Shown here: positions 1 through 5,825 of the stretch, piece after piece
How the letters are laid out: each line of letters begins with the position of its first letter
Numbering within the stretch: the first letter of the stretch is position 1
Assembly (NCBI GenBank): GCA_023401045.1
Contig: JAEXEM010000348.1
Coordinates: forward strand, 1 to 5,825
Reading direction: 5' to 3'
From: Actinomycetes bacterium
GTDB taxonomy: Bacteria > Actinomycetota > Actinomycetes > Actinomycetales > Cellulomonadaceae
DNA: 5,825 nucleotides
Notes under the pieces: generated by a model
What the model was told of the DNA's origin: nothing
What the model saw: only the letters and a program-made list of their open reading frames with translations
Databases searched by the model: none
Position numbers and translations under genes: made by a program

Positions 1-497
1 CCGGTGAGCCGCACGACGGGCGGACCCGGCCGGGCCGCCCTCTCCTCCCACCGCTCGCGGACCCGGGCGTGGTTCGTCCACGCCCACAGCACGATGTTCT
101 CGTGCGGGTCGCGGCGCACGAGGTTGCGCAGGGACTCGCGGTTGCCGTGCCACAGCTCGGTGCGCGTCACGCCGCGGTGGACCGAGCGCCGGACGACCCG
201 GCGCATGACGACCCGACGCGGGTGGTCGAGCCACACGACGGTGTCGGCCGCGGCGTCGAGGAGGTCCCCCGCAGCGGAGTCCCAGTTCCCGTCGACGACC
301 CACGCCGGCGCCGCGAGCCGGGCGGCGAGGTCCGCCCGCGCGGCCTCCCGGTCGCGCTTCACCCAGCCGGCGTCCCAGAAGACCTCGTCGAGCTCGACGT
401 ACGGCACGTCGAGCACCTCGGCGAGACGACGCGCGAACGTCGTCTTCCCCGCACCCGAGGTCCCGACGACGCGCACCCGCCGCAGCGGCGCGCTCAC
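1..497 (-). CDS. P-loop nucleotide kinase-like ATPase (adenylate kinase/FlaR-like), C-terminus cut off
   Basis: Seen: 165 complete codons run off the left edge of the window. Residues 12-20 form a Walker A loop, GTSGAGKTT, with Lys18 the expected phosphate-binding residue. An ELD motif follows at 35-37, with Trp41 and Trp45, then VVDGNW at 67-72. A Walker B-like strand VVWLD lies at 87-91, an Arg-rich stretch at about 94-108 may act as a LID, and LWHGNRE sits at 115-121. Known: this order of motifs is typical of small bacterial P-loop proteins annotated as adenylate kinase-like, DNA topology modulation (FlaR-like) or AAA family ATPase. They are probably cytoplasmic small-molecule kinases whose substrate is mostly unknown. 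There is no signal peptide or membrane segment. Start: the GTG overlaps the malQ stop as GTGA, which suggests reinitiation; GGGAG abuts it too closely to be a normal ribosome-binding site. A GTG at codon 8 is possible but would leave only four residues before the Walker loop. The family is confident, the function is not. Confidence 0.85.
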   Translation of the reverse strand, partial: MSAPLRRVRVVGTSGAGKTTFARRLAEVLDVPYVELDEVFWDAGWVKRDREAARADLAARLAAPAWVVDGNWDSAAGDLLDAAADTVVWLDHPRRVVMRRVVRRSVHRGVTRTELWHGNRESLRNLVRRDPHENIVLWAWTNHARVRERWEERAARPGPPVVRLT

Positions 498-2617
498 TCC
501 CGCATGACGCGCGCGAGGGACTCCGCGCGTGCACTGGTGAAGAGGTCCTCGAGGAGCACGAGCCGGCCGGTGCCGTCGGCGAGCGGCACCTTCCAGTTGG
601 GGTACTCCCGGTCGGTGCCGGGCTGGTTCTGGGCCCGCCGCTCCCCCACCATGTCGGCGAGCGAGACACCGAGCAGCACCGACGGCGTCTGCCGGATCCA
701 CCGGTGGAGCGCCTCGACGACCTCCCGCTCGGACGGGTCGTCACCGACGAGACCGCGCTCGCGCAGCGCCGCGAGCGTGCGCTCGCGCTCGGCGTCCGCC
801 TCGGCCCGGACCTCCTCGACGGGCTTGCTCAGCAGCCCGAGGCGGTCGCGCAGGGTGACGTGCTCCCCGGCGAGGTAGCCGGCGGTGGGGGGCAGGTCGT
901 GCGTCGTCACGGTCGCGAGGACGAGTGGCCGGTAGTGCTCCGGGGCGCGCGGCCCCTGGTCGCCCTCCTGCTCGAACCACAGCACCGAGGTGCCGAGGAC
1001 ACCGCGGTCGGAGAGGTAGTCACGGACCCACGGCTCGACGGTCCCGAGGTCCTCGCCGATGACGACGGCCCCCGCACGGTGCGCCTCGAGCGCGAGGATG
1101 CCGACGAGCGCGTCGTGGTCGTAGCGCACGTACGCACCGTCCGTGGCGCTGTTGCCGGCCGGCACCCACCACAGCCGGAACAGGCCGATGACGTGGTCGA
1201 TGCGGATGGCGCCCGCGTGCCGCAGGACGGTGCGGAGCATGTCGCGGTACGGCCGGTACGCGGCCCGCTCGAGCGCCTCGGGGTGCCACGGCGGCTGCGA
1301 CCAGTCCTGCCCCTGCTGGTTGTACATGTCCGGCGGGGCACCGACCGAGGCGCCGGTGGCGAGCACGTCGCGCATCGCCCAGGCGTCGGCGCCCTCGGGG
1401 TGCACGCCGACGGCGAGGTCGTGCATGATCCCCAGCGCCATCCCGGCGTCGAGGGCCGCGCGCTGCGCGGTCGCGAGCTGCTCGTCCGCGACCCACTGCA
1501 GCCACGAGTGGAACGCCACCCGGTCGGCGAGCTCGACGGCGGCCGCGGCGACCGCGTCCGACAGCGGGTCCTGCAGGTCCTCCGACCACGTCGCCGGCGG
1601 GCCGTACCGCTCGACGAGGGCGCACCACAGCGCGAACTCGCGCAGCCCCTCGCCCTGCTCCTCGACGAACGCGTCGAGCTCGGCCTGGCGCGCCGCCGAG
1701 CGCGGCTGCGCGAAGACCACCTCGAGCGCGGCCCGCTTGGCCGCCCACGCCGCGTCCCGGTCGATCGGTCCGGTGTCGGTCACGAGGCCGAGGACCGGCT
1801 CGGCCGCCCACTCGACGAGCGCCCGGTCCGCGGCGGAGAGGTACGCCGTCTCCCGGACGTCCTCGACGCGGACGTAGAGCGGGTTGACGAAGCGCCGGGT
1901 CGTCGGCAGGTACGGGCTCGGGGTGAGCGGCTCGACCGGCTCCGCGGCGTGCAGCGGGTTGACGAGGAGGAAGTCCGCACCCCAGCGGTGCCCGGCGAGC
2001 CAGCCGAGCTCGGCGAGGTCGGCGAGGTCGCCGACCCCCCACGACTCCCGCGAGCGCACGGAGTACAGCTGGGTCATGACGCCCCACGCGGCGCCGTCCC
2101 GCACGCCCTCCGGCAGCTCGAGGCGGTCGGGCGTGACGACGACGGGGCTGTGCGCCTGCGCGCTCGGCCCCTCGGCGTGCAGCTCGTGCCAGCCGAGCGG
2201 CAGGTCCGCCGGGACCTCGAACGTCGCACGCCCGACGAGACGGCCGTCGACGGTCCGCGGCTCGACGACGACGTCGAGCTGGACGAGGTCGCGCCGCCCG
2301 CCCCCGGCCTCGGGGTCGAGCTCGAGCCACACCGCGACGGGGTCCCCGTGCGACACGTGCACCGGGACCTGCGCCCCGTGCCCCTCGCGCAGCACGACGA
2401 CCGGCGGCAGGGTGCGCCGCCACGGGGTGTTCTCGGCGTGCGCGAGCGCGAGCGCGACGCGCTCGGGCGACGACGCGTCCACCCCGAGTGCCCCGAGGAC
2501 CGCGACGACGGTCTCGTCGGACGCCTCGTGGTCCTGCCCGTCGTGGCCGCGGTACCCGGGGACGACGTCGTAGGCGGCGGCGAGCCGCCACAGGTCTTCG
2601 TGCATCGGGTCGGACAC
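494..2617 (-). CDS. malQ: 4-alpha-glucanotransferase (amylomaltase, GH77), long actinobacterial form
   Basis: The product is a 707-residue cytoplasmic enzyme that transfers alpha-1,4-glucan segments between maltodextrins, serving maltose and glycogen metabolism. Residues 1 to about 165 form the extra N-terminal region seen in long MalQ proteins, including the usual SDETVVAVLGALGVDA-type segment at 33-48. The GH77 barrel follows. Visible hallmarks are the LLVNPLHA strand (217-224), the GAPPD...GQDW acceptor-site loop (427-439), IRIDH with nucleophile Asp474, GEDLG with acid/base Glu522, TTHDL with transition-state stabiliser Asp574, and NQPGTDREYPNW near the C-terminus (664-675). All three catalytic carboxylates are intact, so the enzyme should be active. 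Start: GTG at 2617 is preferred because AGGA sits seven bases upstream; an ATG at 2605 (four codons shorter) has no such site. Its stop overlaps the following P-loop kinase gene by four bases. It is divergent from the peptidase gene. No maltose transport or regulator gene is visible in the window. Confidence 0.96.
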   Translation of the reverse strand: MSDPMHEDLWRLAAAYDVVPGYRGHDGQDHEASDETVVAVLGALGVDASSPERVALALAHAENTPWRRTLPPVVVLREGHGAQVPVHVSHGDPVAVWLELDPEAGGGRRDLVQLDVVVEPRTVDGRLVGRATFEVPADLPLGWHELHAEGPSAQAHSPVVVTPDRLELPEGVRDGAAWGVMTQLYSVRSRESWGVGDLADLAELGWLAGHRWGADFLLVNPLHAAEPVEPLTPSPYLPTTRRFVNPLYVRVEDVRETAYLSAADRALVEWAAEPVLGLVTDTGPIDRDAAWAAKRAALEVVFAQPRSAARQAELDAFVEEQGEGLREFALWCALVERYGPPATWSEDLQDPLSDAVAAAAVELADRVAFHSWLQWVADEQLATAQRAALDAGMALGIMHDLAVGVHPEGADAWAMRDVLATGASVGAPPDMYNQQGQDWSQPPWHPEALERAAYRPYRDMLRTVLRHAGAIRIDHVIGLFRLWWVPAGNSATDGAYVRYDHDALVGILALEAHRAGAVVIGEDLGTVEPWVRDYLSDRGVLGTSVLWFEQEGDQGPRAPEHYRPLVLATVTTHDLPPTAGYLAGEHVTLRDRLGLLSKPVEEVRAEADAERERTLAALRERGLVGDDPSEREVVEALHRWIRQTPSVLLGVSLADMVGERRAQNQPGTDREYPNWKVPLADGTGRLVLLEDLFTSARAESLARVMRE

Positions 2618-2624
2618 GGGTCGA

Positions 2625-2628
2625 TCCT
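2625..2628 (-). promoter_or_regulatory. malQ ribosome-binding site AGGA (decides the start)
   Basis: On the minus strand AGGA lies seven bases before the GTG at 2617, a normal spacing, and it favours that start over the ATG at 2605. The same bases are part of CAGGAT (2624-2629), which also resembles a degenerate -10 hexamer six bases before the start codon. A leaderless promoter overlapping this site therefore cannot be excluded, although no -35-like sequence is seen 16-18 bases further upstream. Confidence 0.55.
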
Positions 2629-2664
2629 GCCAGAGGCTGCCGTGCCCGGCCGGGTGCCGGTGGT

Positions 2665-2688
2665 CCCGCGCCCTGCCGGGGGCGCGGG
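2665..2688. repeat. Perfect 9-bp inverted repeat with 6-nt spacer
   Basis: The arms are cccgcgccc (2665-2673) and gggcgcggg (2680-2688), separated by tgccgg (2674-2679). There is no mismatch in the nine pairs. Its centre lies about 60 bp from the malQ start and about 52 bp from the peptidase start, nearly midway. It could be an operator for a dimeric regulator, or a strong hairpin in the malQ leader if transcription starts further upstream. It has no following T-run on either strand and sits between divergent starts, so it is not a terminator in the usual sense. Confidence 0.6.
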
Positions 2689-2714
2689 CACGCCCGGAAC
2701 ACGGCGACGGCACG

Positions 2715-2720
2715 TAGCCT
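2715..2720 (+). promoter_or_regulatory. Putative -10 element (TAGCCT) for a leaderless peptidase mRNA
   Basis: TAGCCT fits the TAnnnT form of actinobacterial -10 elements. It ends eight bases before the GTG at 2729, and no Shine-Dalgarno sequence lies in between. Known: in actinobacteria a -10 hexamer this close to the start codon commonly marks a leaderless transcript beginning at the first base of the start codon. No clear -35 hexamer is seen around 2691-2698. Confidence 0.5.
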
Positions 2721-2728
2721 GTGGCGTC

Positions 2729-4900
2729 GTGACGACCCCGCCCTCGACGACCCCCGCGACGACCTACCCCGAGGCTCCCCGCTCCGACCTCGTCGAGGAC
2801 CTGCACGGACATCGCGTGGCCGATCCGTACCGGGTCCTCGAGGACGCCTCCGACGTGCGCACGCAGACGTGGTCCCGCGCCCAGGACGACCTGTGGGCCG
2901 CCTACCGCACCGGTGCCGCGGGCGCCGCGGCGGGCACGGCGTTCGACCCCGAGCGGCTGCAGCAGCGGCTGCGCTCGCTGCTCGGCGCAGGCTCCGTCGG
3001 CGCACCGGCGTGGCGCGGCACGCGGCGGTTCTTCTCGCAGCGGCACGGCGACCAGGAGCACGCCGTCGTCGTCGTCGCGGACCCCGGGACGCCCGAGCGC
3101 GTCCTCGTCGACCCGCTGACGATCGACCCCACGGGCACGACGACGCTCGACGCCTGGCAGCCGTCGAAGGAGGGGCACCTGCTCGCCTACCAGGTGTCCC
3201 ACGGCGGCACCGAGGAGAGCGTGCTGCACGTGCTCGACGTGGCCACCGGCGAGCAGGTGGACGGGCCGATCGACCGGGCCCGCTACTCCCCCGTGGCGTG
3301 GCTGCCCGGTGGCGAGGCGTTCTACTACGTCCGTCGCCTCGCGCCCGGGCTCGTCCCGGCCGACGAGGAGCAGTACCACCGCCGGGTGTGGCTGCACCGG
3401 GTCGGCACCCCCGCCGAGGAGGACGTCGAGGTCTTCGGCGCCGGTCTCGACATGACGAGCTACTTCGGCGTGCAGGTGAGCCTCGACGGCCGCTGGCTCG
3501 TCGTGTCGGCGTCGGCCGGCACCGCGCCGCGGACCGACGTGTGGATCGCCGACCTCACCGCCTCCCCCGCCGACGCGCCGCGGTTCGCCGAGGTGGCCGT
3601 CGGCCTCGACGCCGAGGTGGGTGCGTGGGTCGGCCGCGACGGGCGCCTCTACCTGCACACCGACCTCGACGCGCCGCGCGGCAGGCTCGCCGTCACCGAC
3701 CCGACCACCCCCGGCGTCGAGCACTGGTCGACCCTCCTGCCGCAGGACGACGTCGCGGTGCTCGAGAGCGTCGCGTTCGTCGACGAGGGCGACCCCACGG
3801 CACCGACGGGGCTGCTCGCGGCGTGGCGGCGCCACGCGGTGAGCGAGGTGACGGTGCACGACCCGCGGTCCGGCGCCCGCACCGGGACGGTCCCGCTGCC
3901 GGGCCTGGGCTCGGTCTCCGGGCTCGTCTCGCGCCCCGAGGGCGGCTCGTCGGTGTGGTTCACGTACACCGACCACGTCACCGTCCCGCACGTCCACCGG
4001 TTCGACGCCGCCACCGGCGACGTCTCGCTGTGGGCCGCCCCGCCCGGGTCGCTGCCGGACGTCCCGGACGTCACCACCCGCCAGGTCGAGGTGACGAGCC
4101 CGGACGGCACGACCGTGCGCGCCTTCGTCGTCGCCCGCACCGACCTGCTCGACGCCGACGGGCGTCCGCTCGCACCGGCACCCACCGTCCTCCACGGCTA
4201 CGGCGGCTTCCAGATCAGCCTCGACCCGGCGTACTCGGCGTCGACCCTCGCGTGGGTCGAGGCCGGCGGCGTCCACGTCGTCGCCAACCTGCGCGGCGGT
4301 GGCGAGGAGGGCGAGGACTGGCACCGCGCCGGGATGCGCGCGGCGAAGCAGAACGTCTTCGACGACTTCCACGCGGTCGCCGAGCACCTCGTCGCCGAGG
4401 GCTGGACGACCCCGGACCGGCTCGCGTGCTGGGGCGGGTCGAACGGCGGGCTGCTCGTCGGTGCCGCCGTCACGCAGCGCCCCGACCTGTGGGCCGCCGC
4501 GGTGTGCTCCGCCCCGCTGCTCGACATGGTGCGCTACCAGCGCTTCGGCCTCGGCGTCACGTGGACCGAGGAGTACGGCGACGCCGACGACCCCGAGCAG
4601 CTCGGCTGGCTGCTCGGCTACTCGCCGTACCACCGCGTCGTCGAGAGCACGGCCTACCCGGCGGTCCTCTTCACGGTCTTCGAGGGCGACACCCGCGTCG
4701 ACCCGCTGCACGCCCGCAAGCTCGCGGCCGCGCTGCAGGCCGCGACCTCGTCCGACCCGGTCGAGCGGCCGGTGCTCGTGCGGCGCGAGACGGGTGTCGG
4801 GCACGGGGCGCGGGCACTGTCGCGCACCGTCGCCCTCTCCGCCGAGCAGCTGCTCTTCGTCGCCGACCGCACGGGTCTGCTCGCCGGGGGTGCCCGATGA
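2729..4900 (+). CDS. Prolyl oligopeptidase family serine peptidase (S9A)
   Basis: The product is a 723-residue cytoplasmic serine peptidase expected to cleave short peptides, usually after proline; no signal peptide or membrane segment is seen. The N-terminal S9A signature runs from about residue 13 (YPEAPRSD) through HGHRVADPYRVLED (26-39). Residues of about 75-440 should form the beta-propeller that limits access to small peptides. The alpha/beta-hydrolase domain follows: HGYGGF at 489-494 (Tyr491 probable oxyanion-hole residue), LRGGGEEGEDWH at 521-532, GGSNGG with nucleophile Ser571, WTEEYG at 612-617, GDTRVDPLHARK at 653-664 with catalytic Asp654 and probable P1-site Arg656, and GVGHG with catalytic His692. 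The triad is complete and the length is normal for the family. GGSNGG and DPYR.LED favour prolyl oligopeptidase over oligopeptidase B, though substrate preference is unproven. Start: GTG 2729 is the only credible one; the next in-frame GTG (codon 30) would remove the conserved signature. Its stop overlaps the channel gene as ATGA. Confidence 0.95.
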   Translation: MTTPPSTTPATTYPEAPRSDLVEDLHGHRVADPYRVLEDASDVRTQTWSRAQDDLWAAYRTGAAGAAAGTAFDPERLQQRLRSLLGAGSVGAPAWRGTRRFFSQRHGDQEHAVVVVADPGTPERVLVDPLTIDPTGTTTLDAWQPSKEGHLLAYQVSHGGTEESVLHVLDVATGEQVDGPIDRARYSPVAWLPGGEAFYYVRRLAPGLVPADEEQYHRRVWLHRVGTPAEEDVEVFGAGLDMTSYFGVQVSLDGRWLVVSASAGTAPRTDVWIADLTASPADAPRFAEVAVGLDAEVGAWVGRDGRLYLHTDLDAPRGRLAVTDPTTPGVEHWSTLLPQDDVAVLESVAFVDEGDPTAPTGLLAAWRRHAVSEVTVHDPRSGARTGTVPLPGLGSVSGLVSRPEGGSSVWFTYTDHVTVPHVHRFDAATGDVSLWAAPPGSLPDVPDVTTRQVEVTSPDGTTVRAFVVARTDLLDADGRPLAPAPTVLHGYGGFQISLDPAYSASTLAWVEAGGVHVVANLRGGGEEGEDWHRAGMRAAKQNVFDDFHAVAEHLVAEGWTTPDRLACWGGSNGGLLVGAAVTQRPDLWAAAVCSAPLLDMVRYQRFGLGVTWTEEYGDADDPEQLGWLLGYSPYHRVVESTAYPAVLFTVFEGDTRVDPLHARKLAAALQAATSSDPVERPVLVRRETGVGHGARALSRTVALSAEQLLFVADRTGLLAGGAR
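4886..4890 (+). promoter_or_regulatory. Ribosome-binding site (GGGGG) for the MscS-like gene, inside the peptidase 3' end
   Basis: A GGGGG run lies six bases before the ATG at 4897, within the last codons of the peptidase gene. It is a weak Shine-Dalgarno-like site at good spacing and supports this ATG as the start. Confidence 0.45.
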
Positions 4901-5825
4901 CGGCGACCCCGTCGGCGACCGAGTCACCGTTCGAGGACGTCGCACCCCCGCTCCCCGACGGCAGCATGGCCGGGTGGCTGTCGGACCTGGGGGCGTGGTT
5001 CGTCGGGCTGCCGCTGCGGATCGTCCTCATCGTCGTCGTCGGCACCCTCGCCCTGCTGCTGCTGCGCCGGTTCATCACGGTGGCGACGGACCACCTCGCG
5101 TCGGGCACGCCGGTGCTCGGGCGTGGGGTGCTGCGCCCGCTCGGCGAGACGGAGGTCGCCGGCGTCCTGCGCCGCGTGAGCCCGCTGGCGTCCGCACGCC
5201 GCACGCAGCGTGCCCGCACGGTCGGCTCCGTCCTCACCTCGACGGCGAGCATCGTCGTCGGCTCGATCGTCGTCCTGCTCGTCCTCGACGCGCTGGGGAT
5301 CAACCTCGCGCCGTTCATCGCCTCGCTCGGGATCGTCGGCGTCGCCGTCGGCTTCGGTGCGCAGAGCCTCGTCAAGGACTTCCTCTCCGGGCTGTTCATG
5401 CTCCTCGAGGACCAGTACGGCGTCGGTGACGTCGTCGACGTCGGCCCGGCCACGGGGACCGTCGAGGCGGTAGGCCTGCGGGTGACGAAGGTGCGCGACG
5501 GCGACGGCACCCTCTGGTACGTCCCGAACGGCTCGATGGTGCGCGTCGGCAACAAGACCCAGGGCTTCGGCACCGCGGTCGTCGAGGTCGACGTCGACTA
5601 CTTCGTCGACCTCGACGAGGCACGCGACCTGCTCCGGCAGGCCGCGGCACGGGTCGCGTCGGACCCCGCGCTGTCGGACGACCTCCAGGGCGAGGCGGAC
5701 GTCACCGGGGCCGAGCGGCTCGCCGCCGACGCGGTGACGCTGCGGCTCACGGTCCGCACGGCGCCCGGCCGGCAGTGGGAGGTCGCGCGACGCCTGCGCA
5801 CCGCCGTGCGCGCGCTGTTCGAGGA
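4897..5825 (+). CDS. MscS-family mechanosensitive ion channel, C-terminus cut off
   Basis: 309 complete codons run off the right edge. This is an inner-membrane channel of the small-conductance type, which opens under membrane tension to release solutes after hypo-osmotic shock. The N-terminal 35 residues are hydrophilic. TM1 spans about 36-57, followed by a charged loop with many Arg residues. TM2 spans about 112-133. The pore-lining TM3 spans about 138-171 and carries the family's small-residue pattern GIVGVAVGFGAQSLVKDFLSG (145-165). The beta domain begins with the EDQYGVGDVVDVG segment (171-183), then GTVEAVGL (187-194) and the family hallmark YVPNG (208-212). The start of the alpha/beta vestibule domain follows before the window ends. 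The size and three-helix layout fit a compact YggB/MscS protein rather than the large MscK type. Start: the ATG overlaps the peptidase stop (ATGA), so co-transcription and translational coupling are likely. Met24 is an alternative start but would lose nothing recognisable. Confidence 0.93.
   Translation, partial: MTATPSATESPFEDVAPPLPDGSMAGWLSDLGAWFVGLPLRIVLIVVVGTLALLLLRRFITVATDHLASGTPVLGRGVLRPLGETEVAGVLRRVSPLASARRTQRARTVGSVLTSTASIVVGSIVVLLVLDALGINLAPFIASLGIVGVAVGFGAQSLVKDFLSGLFMLLEDQYGVGDVVDVGPATGTVEAVGLRVTKVRDGDGTLWYVPNGSMVRVGNKTQGFGTAVVEVDVDYFVDLDEARDLLRQAAARVASDPALSDDLQGEADVTGAERLAADAVTLRLTVRTAPGRQWEVARRLRTAVRALFE

Larger units (their letters stand above)
2618..2728. promoter_or_regulatory. 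Divergent intergenic control region between malQ and the S9A peptidase
   Basis: These 111 bp separate two head-to-head genes and must carry the promoters for both directions unless these start inside coding sequence. The region is very GC-rich. It contains a perfect inverted repeat near its centre, a 10-bp palindrome (cccggccggg, 2645-2654), a -10-like hexamer for the rightward gene, and the malQ ribosome-binding site. No TTGACA-like -35 element is recognisable for either direction. No known operator motif for a maltose regulator was recognised. Confidence 0.7.

Noticed and set aside
2011..2028. Tandem 9-base repeat (cggcgaggt twice) within malQ.
   Set aside because: It encodes a DLADLAEL-type helix segment within a normal GH77 region and is explained by codon bias; two copies do not make a meaningful repeat array.
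2696..2716. GGAAC followed by CGTA, which briefly resembles an ECF sigma factor promoter.
   Set aside because: The spacing between the two is only 12 bases, too short for known ECF -35/-10 arrangements, and the -10 side lacks the usual GTT-type element.
704..2728. Plus-strand open frame continuous with the peptidase and running antisense across nearly all of malQ (total about 1400 codons).
   Set aside because: The predicted peptide is Arg/Val/Asp-rich low-complexity sequence with no domain, while the opposite strand carries complete GH77 motifs. Stop codons are rare on the antisense strand of very GC-rich genes, so the frame is a composition artefact.
3062..3077. Run of GTC/CGT trinucleotides in the peptidase gene.
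   Set aside because: It encodes a Val-rich beta strand of the propeller using the preferred GTC codon; similar runs occur in the MscS transmembrane segments. This is not a microsatellite of note.
2618..4945. Minus-strand open frame extending upstream of malQ antisense through the whole peptidase gene.
   Set aside because: It is the mirror case: the upstream part is repetitive and Arg/Gly/Val-rich with no family features, and the peptidase on the other strand has a full catalytic triad. The true malQ start at 2617 has a ribosome-binding site.

Overview
The window is a very GC-rich segment, with strong G/C bias at third codon positions and GTG starts for three of the four genes. It looks like the chromosome of a high-GC actinobacterium. 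The protein sequences and their arrangement resemble Cellulomonas and related Micrococcales, but that placement is from memory of the families and was not tested. Coding density is close to complete, and I see no mobile element, CRISPR array, tRNA or rRNA.

The layout is two divergent gene pairs around one 111-bp intergenic region (2618-2728). Leftward (minus strand) runs malQ, a long 4-alpha-glucanotransferase of GH77 (2617 to 494). It is followed, with a 4-base GTGA overlap, by a P-loop nucleotide kinase-like protein (497 down to the left edge, incomplete). Rightward (plus strand) runs an S9A prolyl oligopeptidase family enzyme (2729-4900). It is followed, with a 4-base ATGA overlap, by an MscS-type mechanosensitive channel (4897 to the right edge, incomplete). 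Both pairs are therefore probably co-transcribed and translationally coupled.

The intergenic region holds a perfect 9-bp inverted repeat with a 6-nt spacer, close to its midpoint. It also holds a TAnnnT -10-like hexamer eight bases ahead of the peptidase GTG, with no Shine-Dalgarno, which suggests a leaderless mRNA. malQ has an AGGA ribosome-binding site seven bases before its GTG.

Functionally the genes are housekeeping: alpha-glucan/maltodextrin remodelling, cytoplasmic oligopeptide breakdown and osmotic safety-valve function. The P-loop kinase has no assignable substrate. All catalytic residues expected for GH77 and S9A are present. I see no clearly new biological system. The points worth a second look are the divergent control region, the leaderless start, and the two tightly overlapping and functionally mismatched gene pairs.
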